Shown here: piece after piece, positions 48,829 through 60,825 of the stretch
How the letters are laid out: each line of letters opens with the position of its first letter
Position numbering within the stretch: position 1 is the first letter of the stretch
Assembly (NCBI GenBank): GCA_023101885.1
Contig: JALPQD010000004.1
Coordinates: 9,143,421-9,207,420 of the forward strand
Length of the DNA stretch: 64,000 bases
Reading direction: 5' to 3'
Origin: Typhlomys cinereus
Taxonomy: Eukaryota > Chordata > Mammalia > Rodentia > Platacanthomyidae
Made by a program: the position numbers and the translations under genes
Notes under the pieces: generated by a model
Database searches by the model: none
Told to the model about the DNA's origin: nothing
Seen by the model: only the letters and a program-made list of their open reading frames with translations

Positions 48829-49500
48829 TATATGTTCAGTATTATGAAATCTTGATGAATTTTTCCTTTGACTAAAATGTAGAATACTGCTGTGTTTCTT
48901 ATGATTTCTTTTGCTTTGAAGTCTATTTTGTCAGATATCAGATATCGTTACTCCTACTTACTTCCTTTTTCCATTAGCTTGGAGTACTTTTGACCAGCCT
49001 TTTGCTTTGAGAATGTGTCTATCTTTCATGTTGAGATGTGTTTTCTGAAGACAGCAGACTGACAGGTTGTGATATTTGATTCATGTTTATAGTCTATGAC
49101 TTTTGATTGGAGCGTTCATTCCATTAGTGTTAAGTTTGATTGGAGAGTTCATTCCATTAGTGCCTAGTTTTGTTTCTTTAACTGTCTTTTTCATTTCATA
49201 TAGGTGCCTGTTGTGCTCCTGCTCATATTAGCTAATGTGGTATTATAACTCCTCTCGGATTTCCTCTATGGCACACATCATGCATTGAAAATCCTTTATC
49301 TTGGTAATTGAATTCTTGACTAATATCCAACGGGTTATGCTGGTAGGAATCCATTGTTATGAGGGTCATTGTCTTTTCTGAGGGAGTTGTGGTTTTTGTT
49401 GTTTCTTGTGGATTTGCTATGTGACTTGGTCATTTTGTGTTTGGTTTCTAGAATCTTTCTTGGTGTGTGTTTATGATTGTTATGAGTCAGATAGAATTGC

Positions 49501-50090
49501 TACACTTGGTCTGTTATTGCTACTGTTTACCTAAGTATTTAAGATCTCAGTCTAAGTTTCCTTGCTGTTCTTTCATAGGTAAGATGATATGCTACCAAAA
49601 AAATGTGAAGGCCCTACTCTGGTTCTGAGGGTGAGTTTAGGTCTAGATTTGCCTGGATGTTTAAGATTGGCTGTCGAGAGTTGTTATATGTGGTTTGGGT
49701 CAAGTATTAGATCGGCTTTATATTATGAAATAGGGTGGGGTTAGTAGTCAAGGGTTAAAACTTAGAATACTATGGCAGCCATTAGTTCCTTCCAGGTTTA
49801 TGAGCCTGAAAAGTTAATGCCCTAAGGGGTAGGTATGTGGGATTTGGGGTATCTCAAGAAGAGGCCACTGTCAATTGTGATAAGAGGGACATTAAAGAGG
49901 GTTACTTATCTTAGGGTTGGTTGTGAAGATTCCCTTCTGTTCAATGACAGGAGCTTTAAAGTCCTCAGTAGCAAGGTGTTGGTGCTCTGGTCCCAGGTTT
50001 GTGGTGCCTGTGGACTCTGTTAAAATCTTAGTGTCTATTATTGGTTGACTGATGGGGAGTGTTGGCTAAAGCTGCCTTGCGCTGGTCTCC
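49501..50090. other. unassigned, possibly old L1 5' region
   Basis: Lies between the ORF1 remnant of the antisense L1 and the next L1 3' UTR. It is therefore likely to be the decayed 5' UTR of that L1, but I recognise no motif. Confidence 0.35.
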
Positions 50091-51060
50091 AGAGAGAGAG
50101 AGAGGAAATCCGATTCCCTTCTTGGGCTGCCACTAATGTGAGACCTGTGCTACATCTGTTTAACTGCTTGCCTCTAAGAATCCTACTGCCTTTAGCCTTT
50201 CTCCCTTGGGATCCATGCTAACTTTTGAGGGCTTGCTGACATGCCAGCCAATGTGCAGGTCAAGCAAGGTAAAATCATATTATAGCAATAATCTGGCTGC
50301 CACAGCCCAGACTTGAGTGGAGTGCCTTTGGGTGGTCCTTCCTATCTTTAGGCTCTAACAATCTTGGCACTCTCTCTTCTGCAAGGTTCCCTGAGCTTTA
50401 GGATGGGGAGAGATTTGGCTGGTCTAGTTCTGGGTGAACATTGAAAGGTCTTTGGTGTTCAAATTATGGATGTTTGTTGTTTTCAGCTTTGCTGTTCCTG
50501 AACTGACTTTGGCTGCATCCTGATTGGGTGTTGAAGTCATCTCCTAACCAAAGATAAAAGACTGTTTATACAAAGGTCTTAATGTATAAAGATGCTTAAA
50601 GGTAGATGGAAGAATAGAAATAGGACACAGTTGTGAGTGGGGTCAGTCTCTGGGTTGCCTGTTGGTTACCATCTAACTGTCTCCTCCTATCCCCTCAATG
50701 ACTGGGAAGATCAAACCTGTCCAGTCCCAAAAGAACAGGAAGGGGAGTGAGAGTGAGCTGCATCAGATCTGTCCCTACTTATAGTCAGTTCATGACCTTG
50801 GCCTAATTTCTCTATTGAAGTATGCTCTCTTGTCTCCTTTCTTTTAAGGTCTTCTTTCCCATTTCCTTCTAGTTATAATCCTTTGTGGTTATAATGGGTG
50901 TTAGAGAGATTTACCTTTGAGTATGTCATTAAGTAGGTTTGTAACTAGGAAACACTTATAAAAGATCCTTACCTAACTTACTGTGCTTTGGATATTTCAC
51001 TCAGCAAAATTTCTTCTAATTCCATCCATTTACTGGCAAATTTTATTAATTCTTTTTTTT
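50091..51060 (-). mobile_element. second old antisense L1, 3' UTR plus last ORF2 codons
   Basis: Landmarks match the 3' UTR near 62760-63440 in the same order: 'ttaggctctaacaatcttgg', 'gagctttaggatggggagag', 'tgaagtcatctcctaacc', 'tatttcactcagcaaaattt' and 'tccatccatttactggcaaa'. It is truncated soon after the ORF2 stop region. Confidence 0.75.
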
Positions 51061-51214
51061 TTGATGACTGAGTTTTTTACAGTGTTTGAAGTCTTATTTT
51101 ACTGCCAAGAAGCAAACCTCAAGGAATGGAACAATTCTACAACACAAAGACTATATCTGATTTCAGGAGGGTTTCTCTTTATTAATTTCTATATCTAATA
51201 TGCTACATTTCCTT

Positions 51215-51310
51215 TTGTTTTTTGAGCCTAGGCTGACCCTGAACTCATCATCTTCCTGCCTCTGCATTCCAAAATTACAGACATATACCTCCATGCCTAG
51301 CTTCAAAGTT
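51215..51310 (-). repeat. B1 SINE fragment (antisense)
   Basis: 'tgagcctaggctgaccctga', 'actcatcatcttcctgcctc' and 'aaaattacagacatatacct' are the reverse complement of B1. Confidence 0.7.
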
Positions 51311-52039
51311 CCATTGTGTTAACAGCAAGTGCTTATTTGTGAAACATAGTAAGTCTCTGAGAATCTTACACAAAAACTTTTCACTACTTCTGTGTTTTGT
51401 GCACCATTGATCTTTATAGTCTTTCATCTCTACATTTTTGTCAACTTATTCTAAGTACTTAAAGAATCCAGTCTCCTGGTGTTTTGTGAAGCAATTAATC
51501 AACCTATGTGACATGTTAATCTGAATACATCTTTATTCCTTTCCCTGTGAACCATAAATATTTAATATATCATTTCCTGAGAACTAATTATTTCAAGTAT
51601 TCTCAGAAAGCACTGTTCTTGGAACTGGATTACTAGATGATGATAGTAGCAGAAAATTTGTGAGTCCATTCATCCCTTATAATCTCCTTATTAACTATAT
51701 GTTCAATATGATCATCTCAGAGCACAGTTGTTCATGTTAGATCAAAGGGTAAGTCAAAGTTCTATTTACATTACTATATTTCAGTTTTATTAAATGGTAT
51801 CTATATGTGTTATCTGATTGAGCTTACTTATAGGGGTCTTTACTCTCCTGCCTAGGTATCTCATTATTTCATCACCAGAAACCACTAATTTCACTAACTC
51901 CTCCTGGACATGGGACTCAATGTGTCAAAGTTTTTCTCTAAATTCACTTTATCCACAGAAAACATAAAGTGCTCCTTTATATATGACTGAATCATAAGTG
52001 AATAGATCTAGAGTGGCCAAATTGGTTTTAATGTACACT
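51311..52039. other. unassigned AT-rich DNA
   Basis: No gene or named repeat recognised. Confidence 0.5.
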
Positions 52040-53301
52040 GGCTCCTAAAACTCATGCGAAAACATAAAAGATTGTGAAGAATTGAAGTAATCCTGAGGTA
52101 AAAGAACAGAACTGGGGGTGTCACATTGCCTCGAACTGTAGTGTATAGCCACAGTATAAAACACAGCATGACATTAGCACAGAAATTTGTCAGTTCTTGG
52201 TGCAAATCAAAGGTTCCTGACAGAAGACATACAAATAAATTCACATGAATGTGGCCACCTGATTTTTGACAAATGGGTCAAGAGGAAAAAAAGACAGTCT
52301 ATTCAATAAATAGTGCTGGGAGAACTAGATGTCCACTGGTGGAAGAATGAAATTGGATCTGTAACAATTGCCTAAATAAACAGAAGCTCAAAATGCATTA
52401 AAAACTTTAATTCAAAACCTGAAACGATGAAGCTGTTGGAAGGAAATACAGGAAAAACATTTCAGGATATAGGTATAGCCACGCATTTTATGACTAGAAC
52501 CCAGATAGCACAAGAAATAGCACCAAGAACTGACAAATCAGATTAGATGAAATTAAAGACTTCTTGCAGCAAAAGAACTATAGCAAAAGAAAAGGACAGA
52601 CAACCCAGTAAATTTAAAAACCTTTGCCAGCTACATCAGACAAATGGTGACTATCTAAAATATTTAAAGAACTGAAGCATTCAACACTGAAAATCAAAAA
52701 TGTCAATCAATAAATGGGACAATGATCTGAACTGACAATTCTCAAAGAAAGAAATGTAAGAGCTAATAAATACCTTAATAAGTGTTCAATATCCTTAACC
52801 TCCAGGAAAAAGCAAATTAAAAGTATTTTTAAATTTCATCTCACCCCAATCATAATGGTTATGATCAAGACAACAAACATGAACAAATGCTGAAAACATG
52901 TGGGTAAAGATGAACATTTATTCCCTGTTGGTGAGGGTGTAAACTGGTATAATCAGCTGTGAAAATCATTGTGGAAGTTTCTCAAGAAACTAAAAATAGA
53001 AAAAACATATGACCTAGCTCTATGAAAGAACTCTATCTTACAATAAAGTGATATTTCACCTTCTTTTTTTTATTTTCTGTATGTAATAGTAAAGGAAATG
53101 GAATCAATCTGGATGCTCATCAACAGGTGAATGCCTAATGAAGATGTGGAACACACACAATGAAATTGCAATATGATGCAATGATGAATAAAATTCTGAA
53201 TTATGCAAGAAAATGGATGGAATTGGAAATACTGTGTTAGTTGAGATAAATCAGATTTAGAAAGACAGATATTGCATGTTTTCCTTCATGTGTGGATCCT
53301 A

Positions 53302-53707
53302 CCTTCTGACTTTTCTTTTTTTTAATTTTAAATTTTAAATTTTAAATTTTAAATTTTTAAATTTTAAATTTTTAAATTTTAAATTTAAATTTAAAAATTT
53401 TTTTTAAATTTTTATTATTATTATTTATTCAACTGTGTGTATGTGCGCGCGCACGTCTGTGTGTGTGTGCATGTGTGTGTCTGTGTATGTGTAGAACCAC
53501 GGACGAATTCGCGAACCACCATGGACGCCTCCACCTCCTTCTGCCCGGGATTCACCGGCTCCGCCCTACCAGGACCAGAAGCGCAGGCCACCCCCGCTTC
53601 CGCCTGGTGTCTATACGTGGGATCTGGGATCCGAACTCGGGACCTTCCGCCTGCAAGGTGGAGGCTTAACCCCTGAGCCACCTCTCCAGCCTCCTTCTGA
53701 CTTTTCT
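53302..53707 (-). mobile_element. B2-headed SINE, unfamiliar body, copy 3 (best preserved)
   Basis: SINE 53317-53692. The minus strand starts near 'ggctggagaggtggctcagg' then 'ggttaagcctccacc' (A-box), 'ggtcccgagttcggatccc' (B-box, well kept), GC-rich body 'gtagggcggagccggtgaat', 'ccatggtggttcgcgaattc', and a CA-rich tract. The tail is an AT array of TTTTAAA units (53325-53405). The 15-bp direct repeat ccttctgacttttct lies at 53302-53316 and 53693-53707. CpGs are still present, which suggests a fairly young copy. Confidence 0.92.
53325..53405. repeat. (TTTTAAA)n-type AT array
   Basis: Imperfect array of ttttaaa/tttaaat units forming the tail of the adjacent SINE. Self-complementary and able to fold. 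Confidence 0.85.
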
Positions 53708-53990
53708 ATACATGTCCTTTGAGGAGCTGAGTAGGGACAGAGGCCAGGGAACTAGAAAGGGGACATGACTAAAGGGAAAAAAAATGTCTTAAGGATGGGG
53801 CTTGGGGATAGTAATTGGGCATATATGACATGAAATTGGAAAGGGGACTACTGGGAGGGTGATATAAGAGCATGAATGAATACGGAAAACAAGGAAGGGA
53901 AAGAACAGGTGCGGAGTTCTACTAAGTGTGGTGAAGGAGCTATAGGGAAACCTGTTACTTTGTAAGCTAATTAAAAAACAAAGAGAGAAC

Positions 53991-54499
53991 ATACCTTGAA
54001 ATGGAGCCCTTCATTTATGATATATAGAATCTTGGACTCTGTCTCTCATCCTTACAAGGAAAAAAGTCTTTGGTAAAGCCAAACTTACCTTAGAGTCATT
54101 GTAGAATTGAGGTTCAAGGGACTACTGTTCCCACAAAAACGCTGACAGCTGAATAGAGGCAATAACAACCAAGGTAAACTTCCCTGGGATAGGAGCTGCT
54201 AAAACCATCCACCAATAAGAACACAGCAATTATAATCTTGGAGAACCAATGGGAGCTTGAAGAATAATCTCACTAAATATGGGCCAGGTTGGGATTATAA
54301 AAGTACAGGAATCTAATCCTTTGGGGTCTTCTTATTTTTGTAATTTTTTTCTTCAGCAACCCTCACTAATAAGAGTCAAAACCAGCATTTCCATGTTCAT
54401 GGCAGGAGAAGTGTAGCCATTTGAGATGAGCTTCAGCACGGCTCTCAGAGCTTCACAAGAGAGTCAGATGATTCAGATGATTCCACAGCCCAGGCCCTC
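53991..54499. other. unassigned DNA before the nested stack
   Basis: No gene or named repeat recognised. Confidence 0.45.
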
Positions 54500-54931
54500 T
54501 GTCATAGTAAGCACAGGTGTCAACTTGATTGTTGAGGGTTTGAGCTCTGGGCACATTTGTAGAGAATTAGTGGTTGAGTTAAGCCCAGAGCAAACCTGCA
54601 GGAGATTGTCTAGCTGATAGGGAAGGCCTAACCCATGGTTGGTGGGACTAGGCTCTGGATAAATCACAGAGAGCTGGTTGAGAGAGTTGGCATCCTTCTG
54701 TGTACTTGGCCTGACATGCTGGTCTGGCAAGTAAGGATTGTCCATCGTCCATCTCTCAGCCATTATGTGGTGATGGTGTGGCCAGTTCCCTCAGCCCTGG
54801 TGTTGGTGCATGCTCTCCCATTGAGCCAGACTCAGAACCGTAACTGGAAGATTGTAAGAGAGAATAAACCCCTTGATCCCTTAAGCTGTTTGATGCTCAT
54901 TTATCAGCAGCCATGCTGTCGAACTGTGACA
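54500..54931 (+). mobile_element. MaLR 5' LTR
   Basis: Runs from TGTCATAG to CTGTGACA, with an 'agagaataaacccc' polyadenylation region near 54860. It is the same family as the LTRs at 41488, 43403 and 48404. It is followed after a short gap by 'tttggtactgggagtgaggt', a decayed Leu-tRNA-type primer site. Upstream 5-mer is ccctc. The matching 3' LTR is not in the window. Confidence 0.85.
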
Positions 54932-55934
54932 GCATTTGGTACTGGGAGTGAGGTGTTGATGATAGATCTATGTGTATTTCGTAGCTTTTGAACGGTTTTG
55001 CTGGACAAAGTTGGAAATATTTGAAGATTTTCACTTTGTGGATTACAAATACTGTTCTGCAGAGTTTGATGGGCCATTTGGAAAACAGAGCTGCTGAAAG
55101 AGTAATTAATTGTTTGGGCCCAGTTTGCAATGAGGAAAACAAGGACTTTGGTGAAGATGAATTTAAAGAAGATGGACTGGTTTGCTTGATAAAGGAGAGC
55201 TGTGCTGGTGGCCGTGAAGGTCTGGATGTGGAAAGGACAGGCAGCAGAGCAGCTGTCACTGTTGGAGTTATGACTATCATTGAAGGAAAACCTAGTGCTT
55301 TGCATTGGGATGGTGAAAGACATGAACACCACTGTATGGTGATTTCATTGTTTGAAAACCAGGATTCCTTCTGGAACCGAAAAACCCAAGTTGAAGTCAT
55401 TTCTTGCCCTTTGGGAGTTTTGGCTACTTAGACAGAGGCTTTTCCAGAGTTAGCACGCTAAAGATGGTATAGCTGTAGCACAAATGAACCAAGCTACGTT
55501 TCAACCTTGCTTCGGAGTCTGGCAGTGTCCCCCAGATGGTACTGGTTTTGGTGTATGATTACAGGGTTCATGGAGAGCAGTAGAAGCTTGGCACCAAGTC
55601 GCAGGCATAGAGTTCCTGCAAAGAAAAGTGAATCTTACAGTTCGCAGAGGCAAACCCAGAGTGGTGTTAGAGATGCCAGAATCGTGAAATATATGCTGAG
55701 GATGGCTGTGAGTGGAGATTCAGCCCGGCTCAGAGGAACTCAAGCTACAAAGAGGGACTGGGAATGCCTAGAATTATTGAGCCACCTTGACTATGTGATG
55801 AACAATAGAAGATGGGCATTGAAGTACAGGATGCAGTAATTTGCTGGACTTTGATCTTAATATAAATGTTTTCTTATTACATCAAGATTCTTCTATTTTA
55901 ATATTTTATCTGTTTTAAAGTATTTAACTTATTT
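54932..55934 (+). mobile_element. MaLR internal region (part)
   Basis: Contains 'tttgatgggccatttggaaa', a landmark of rodent MaLR internal sequence. It matches the minus-strand element at 41883-43402 across several hundred bases. Open frames of 147 and 110 residues (54988-55431 and 55507-55839) have relatives in that other copy. Not assigned to any known protein. The region resumes after the L1 at 62290-62332 ('taaggttaagaaactttgaa'). Confidence 0.75.
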
Positions 55935-55950
55935 GGATTTAATACATTCT

Positions 55951-56957
55951 TTTTTTTTGTTTTGTTTTATTTTTTTTATTTTATTTTTTTTATTAAAAAT
56001 TTAATTATACATTTTAAAATTTTTTACCAGTTCCCTCCCTCCCCCCTCCTCCCCCTCCCCTTCCCCCAGTGCCTCCCCCCCAATTCCCAGAGAGTCCTTT
56101 ATTGTGTATGCCTAACTCTCCACTGGGTCCTCCTCTCCGATGACATATAAGGACCCAGTGGCATTTCCATAAGCCCTTTCTCTTGTTCCCCTTAAGCATA
56201 AGATCACTACTATGGCTGTCAATCCCTTGCCTCCAGGGGTCTCGGTGCCCTTAACAGATGCTAGACTTTATGAGGGCAACAGTGCACTGGACATTGTGCA
56301 GGGCATGCAAAGTCCCATTATGATTGCTTTGGCCCCAACTATTGTTGAGAATCTTGCAAATCGTTGCTCCTCCCATCATTTTGCTCTTACAATCTTACCG
56401 CCCCCTCTTCCGCAAATGTCCCTGAGCTCCAGGATGGGGAGAGATTAGGCTGTCCTAGTTCTATGTGATTGATATAGAGTCTCTGAAGTTCTGGATTGTG
56501 GTTTGTTGATTTTCTTTTGCAGTTTTGCTGCTCCTGCAATTCCCTTCACTCCATTCTGCTGGGCACTGTATGTCACCCCCTGGCCAGAGACAAAAAGCTG
56601 TTAAACTGGAGTCTTGTTGTAATAGCACATTCAAGGATAGATGTAATAAGAGTAGGAAACCTCCCTGAGGGAGGGGTCCATCACCCATTTGCAAAATGAT
56701 TACTTTTTATCTGCTAGACTATATGCCCTCCCCTTCTGGTGAGATCAGGAAAGAACGTCTGTGAACTTAACCAGGTTTCTCATTACTTACTTGCAGACCT
56801 TGATGGAGGCCTATTTTCTCTGCTGTAACATGGTCTCCTCTCTCCTTGTTTCTGGTGTGGTCCTCCTAACCCATCTCTCTTGTTCATAATCCTTGCAATT
56901 ACTGTGTTACATAGGTTTACTTTTGAGTGTCTCAATGTGGGCTGGGTGAGTTTGGTA
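55951..56957 (-). other. L1 3' UTR with G-rich polypurine tract
   Basis: Non-coding 1-kb tail of the L1. Near its 3' end the minus strand is strongly G-rich (56025-56090), with several runs of four or more G. It finishes with an A-rich tail containing interspersed bases (poly-T on the plus strand). Confidence 0.85.
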
Positions 56958-59900
56958 CTAGGAGCTACCTATTAGGGAGTACATACGGCGCTTAATTTTC
57001 TGGGTTTGGGATACTTCACTTAATATAATTCTTTCTAATGACATCCATTTCCCAGCAAATTCCAGTAATTCATCATTTTTGATGGCTGAGTAGTACTCCA
57101 TTGTATAGATGTACCACTGTTTCCTTATCCACTCGTCAACTGTTGGACATTTAGGTTGATTCCATGACTTTGCTATTGTAAACAGTGCTGCTATGAACAT
57201 GGTCGAGCTTGTGCTATCGAGGCGAACCTCTGCTGCATGGGGGGTTATTCCCAAAAGTGGGATAGCAGGGTCATACGGCATTTCAATCTTTAATTTCTTT
57301 AAGAATCTCCAGACGGCTTGCCAGAGTGGCTGTATGAGCCTGCATTCCCACCAACAATGTAGGAGAGTTCCCCTCTCTCCACATGCTCTCCAGCATTTGT
57401 CGTTGTTTGTATTGTGGATTTTTGCCATCCTGACTGGGGTGAGATGATATCTCAGTGAAGTTTTGATTTGCATTTCCCTGATGGCGAAGGAAGTGGAGCA
57501 TTTTTTAAGATAATTGTTAGACATTTTAATTTCATCTCTGGTAAAGTTTCTTTGAAGTTCCAGGGCCCATTTTTTAATTGGGCCATTGGTTTCCTTGGTG
57601 TTTAATTTTCTAAGTTCTTTGTGCACTCTGGACAGTAGAGCTCTGTCAGATATGTGGTTAGTGAAGCTTTTCTCCCATTCTGTGGGTTGCCTTTGAGCTC
57701 GCGTGACAATCTCTTTATCTGAACAGAAGCTCTTTAATTTCACAAGATCCCAACTGTTGAGAGTTGGTAGCAGTGATTGTGCCATTGGATGTCTGTTTAG
57801 GAAGTGTTGGCCTAGCCCAATCAGCTCGAGGGAGTTCCCTATCCTTTCAACTATGGTTTTTAAAGTCTCTGGCCTGATATCAAGGTCCTTGATCCATTTG
57901 GAATTAAGTCTTGTACATGGTGACAAGTACGGGTCCAGCTTTAATCTTCTGCATGTGGAGATCCAGTTTTGCCAGCACCATTTGTTGAAGATGCTGTTCT
58001 TTTTCCATTGGATTCTTTGGGCCCCTTTGTCAAAGACCAAATGGCTGTAACTTTGTGGGCTTATATCTGGGTCTTCAATCCTTATCCATTGATCTGTGTG
58101 TCTATTTTGGAGCCAGTACCAGGCTGTCTTTATAACTATGGATTTGTAGTATAGACTTAGGTTTGGTATGGTAATACCTCCAGCTGTGTTTTTGTTACTC
58201 AGGATTGTTTTTGCTATCCTGGGTCTTTTGTGCCTCCATATGAACTTTGAGATTATTTGGTCAACTTCTTTGAAGAATTGCTTTGGGATTTTGATTGGTA
58301 TAGCATTGAATCTGTATATTGCCTTTGGTAGGATGGTCATTTTTACAATGTTGATTCTGCCAATCCAGGAACAAGGGAGGTCTTTCCACCTTCTGGTGTC
58401 TTCTGCAATTTCTTTCTTTAGGGTTTTAATGTTTTCATTGTAAAGGTCTTTTACCTCCTTAGGTTTATACCAAGGTATTTCATTTTTTTAGGGGTTATAG
58501 TAAATGGTATGGTTTCTCTCAAGGCTTTTTCACTTCTTTCATTCTGGGCATATAGGAAGGCCTCTGATTTTTGCACATTTATTTTGTATCCTGCCACCCT
58601 GCTGAACTTCTCAATTAGTTCCAGGAGCTTCCTGGTGGAGTTTTTGGGATCCCTCAGGTATAAGATCATGTCATCTGCAAATAGGGATAGCTTGATTTCT
58701 TCCTTGCCGATTTGAATCCCTCTTATGTCCCTTTCTTGTCTTATGGCTTCAGCTAAGACTTCAAGTACAATATTGAATAGAAGTGGTGAGAGTGGACAGC
58801 CTTGTCTAGTTCCTGATCGAAGTGGGAATGCTTCCAATTGTTCCCCATTGAGCATAATCCTTGCTGTGGGCTTGTTGTATACAGCTTTTATTATATTGAT
58901 AAAGGTTCCTTCCATTCCTACTGTCTCTAGCGTTTTGATCATAAAGGCTGTTGGATCTTGTCAAAAGCTTTTTCTGCATCTATCGAGAGTATCATGTGGT
59001 CTTGGACTTTGGACTGGTTTACATGATGAATTACATTTATTGATTTGCGTATGTTGAACCAACCTTGTGTGCCAGGGATGAAGCCTACTTGGTCCCCGTG
59101 AATGATCTTTTTGATATGTTTTTGAATCCGATTTGCTAAGACTTTGTTGAGAATCTTTGCATCTGTGTTCATCAGGGAGATCGGCCTATAGTTTTCTTTT
59201 TTAAGTGAATTTTTATTAGGTTTTGGGATTAAAACGATATTAGCTTCATAGAAGGAATTTGGTAGTGTTCCTTCCTTTGCTATTTGATGGAACAGTTTAA
59301 GGAGTATTGGTGTTATTAACTCCTTAAATGTCTGGTAGAACTCTGTGCTGAATCCATCTGGTCCAGGACATTTTTTGATGGGAAGATTCGAGATTACTTC
59401 CTCAATTTCCTTATATGTTATAGGACTATTTAAATAATTCACAACTTCCTGATTCAATTTAGGTAAGTTGTGTTTACTTAGAAATTCATCCATCTCTTTT
59501 GTGTTGTCAAACTTCACAGAGTATAAGTTTTTGAAATATGATGTTATAATTCTCTGGATTTCTTGGGTATCAGTAGTGATAACTCCATGTTCATTTCTAA
59601 TTTTGTTAATTTGGGTTTTCTCTCTCTTGCTTTTGGTTAGTTTAGCTAGGGGTGTATCAATCTTGTTGATTTTTTCAAAGAACGAGCTTTTTGATTGGTT
59701 GATTTTTTCTATCGTTTTCTTAGTCTCGATTTCAGATATTTCTCCCCTTATTTTGCTAATCTCTTCTCTTCTACTGCTTTTGGGATCAGATTGCTCTAGT
59801 TTCTCTAAAGCTTTAAGCTGCATTGTTAAGTTGTTTATTTCTAATGTTTCCATTTTTTTGACGTAGGCATTAAGAGCTATGAACTTACCTCTTAGAACAG

Positions 59901-60775
59901 CTTTCATTGTGTCCCAGAGATTTTGGTAAGTTGTATTTTCGTTATCATTCACTTTCAGGAAATCTTGAATTTCCTTTTTAATTTCTTCCTGAATCCAGTT
60001 CTCATTCAGCATCATAGTGTTAAGTTTCCAGGAGTTAGTGTATTTCTCTTGTTTGATGTGTTGTGGATGTCCAGCTTTAGGCCGTGGTGGTCTGATAGGG
60101 CACAGGTTAGAATTTCAACTTTCTTGTATATGTGTAGATTCATTTTGTGGCCCAATATGTGATCTATTTTGGAGAAAGTTCCGTGTGCTGCTGAGAAAAA
60201 TGTGTATTCTTTGGTGCGTGGGTGAAAAGTTCGATAGAGATCTGTGAGGTCCATTTCTTTCAGGGTTTGATTAAGTTCCAAAGTGTCTCTGTTAAGCTTT
60301 TGACCTGTTGATCTATCCCATGTAGAGAGGGCAGTGTTGAAGTCCCCAAGAATTATCGTTTGGGGGTTGATTTCTTGCTTTAGACGCTGTAGGGTTTTCT
60401 TAATGAATGTGGAGGGGCCCGTATTGGGTGCATATATGTTCAGTATTGTGAAATCTTCCTGGTGAATTGTACCTGTGACTAAAATGTAGTATCCATCCGT
60501 GTCTCTTATAATTTTTTTGGTTTGAAATCCACTTTGTCTGATAGCATAATGGCTACCCCTGCCTGTTTTCTGCTTCCATTTGCTTGTAGAATTGTTGACC
60601 AGCCTTTTATTTTTAGAGCGTGCCTATCTTTTGTGGTGAGATGGGTTTCCTGCAGGCAACAGATTGATGGATTGTGATTTTTAATCCAAGTTTGTAATCT
60701 GTGTCTCTTGATCGGTGAATTAAGTCCATTAATATTTAGTGTTATAATGGAGATACTATTGTTAATTCCAGACAT
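56958..60775 (-). pseudogene. L1 ORF2 (endonuclease/reverse transcriptase), four frameshifts
   Basis: Starts ATG at 60775 (M-S-G-I-N-N-S). The N-terminal endonuclease shows I-T-L-N-I-N-G-L, C-C-L-Q-E-T-H-L, I-I-L-G-D-F-N and S-K-I-D-H-I-L-G-H. The reverse transcriptase shows Y-R-P-I-S-L-M-N, motif [11 protein letters not shown], motif [11 protein letters not shown] and motif C L-F-A-D-D-M-I-L. The C-terminal Cys/His segment is C-W-R-A-C-G with H-C-W-W-E-C. It ends Y-S-L-I-G-S-S. Small indels change the frame near 60515 (an A run), 60020-60060, 58950 and 58455. Functional ORF2p nicks DNA and copies L1 RNA at the nick. This copy cannot make it. Confidence 0.93.
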
Positions 60776-60825
60776 TTATTATGTTTAGTAGCTTTTATAA
60801 GTATATTGCTTCGCTTTTAATGGTG

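Larger units (their letters stand above)
43900..49500 (-). mobile_element. old near-full L1, antisense, multiply interrupted
   Basis: The 3' UTR is about 43900-45120, then ORF2 leads rightward to about 49190. Decayed pieces on the minus strand match ORF2. Examples are the C-terminal block P-V-I-P-L-L-G-I to H-I-Y-M-M-E-Y-Y-T-A-V-K-N (45194-45409), K-N-L-G-L-D-G-F-S-A-E (47306-47494) and an endonuclease part with H-G-T-F-S-K-I-D-H-I-L-G-H (48001-48234). ORF1-like sequence survives only as a remnant at about 49200-49440, so most of ORF1 is deleted. Frameshifts are frequent. It is split by an L1 3' end (44307-44534) and a MaLR solo LTR (48404-48823). A 33-bp tandem duplication lies at about 49105-49170. 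Confidence 0.85.
52040..53990 (+). mobile_element. old L1 ORF2 3' half plus 3' UTR, split by a SINE
   Basis: Plus-strand wording ('gatgaagctgttggaaggaa', 'agacttcttgcagcaaaaga', 'gaagtttctcaagaaactaa') is the C-terminal part of old L1 ORF2. It is followed after the SINE (53317-53692) by 3'-UTR-like sequence to about 53990. Stops and indels are abundant. Confidence 0.75.

Noticed and set aside
53437..53681. Frames containing tRNA-like A and B boxes, first considered as a tRNA gene
   Set aside because: No cloverleaf with paired acceptor stem. The boxes belong to a SINE head with target-site duplications.
54897..55400. 167- and 142-residue minus-strand frames
   Set aside because: They run antisense through the MaLR internal region and show no similarity I can recognise. 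Treated as shadows.
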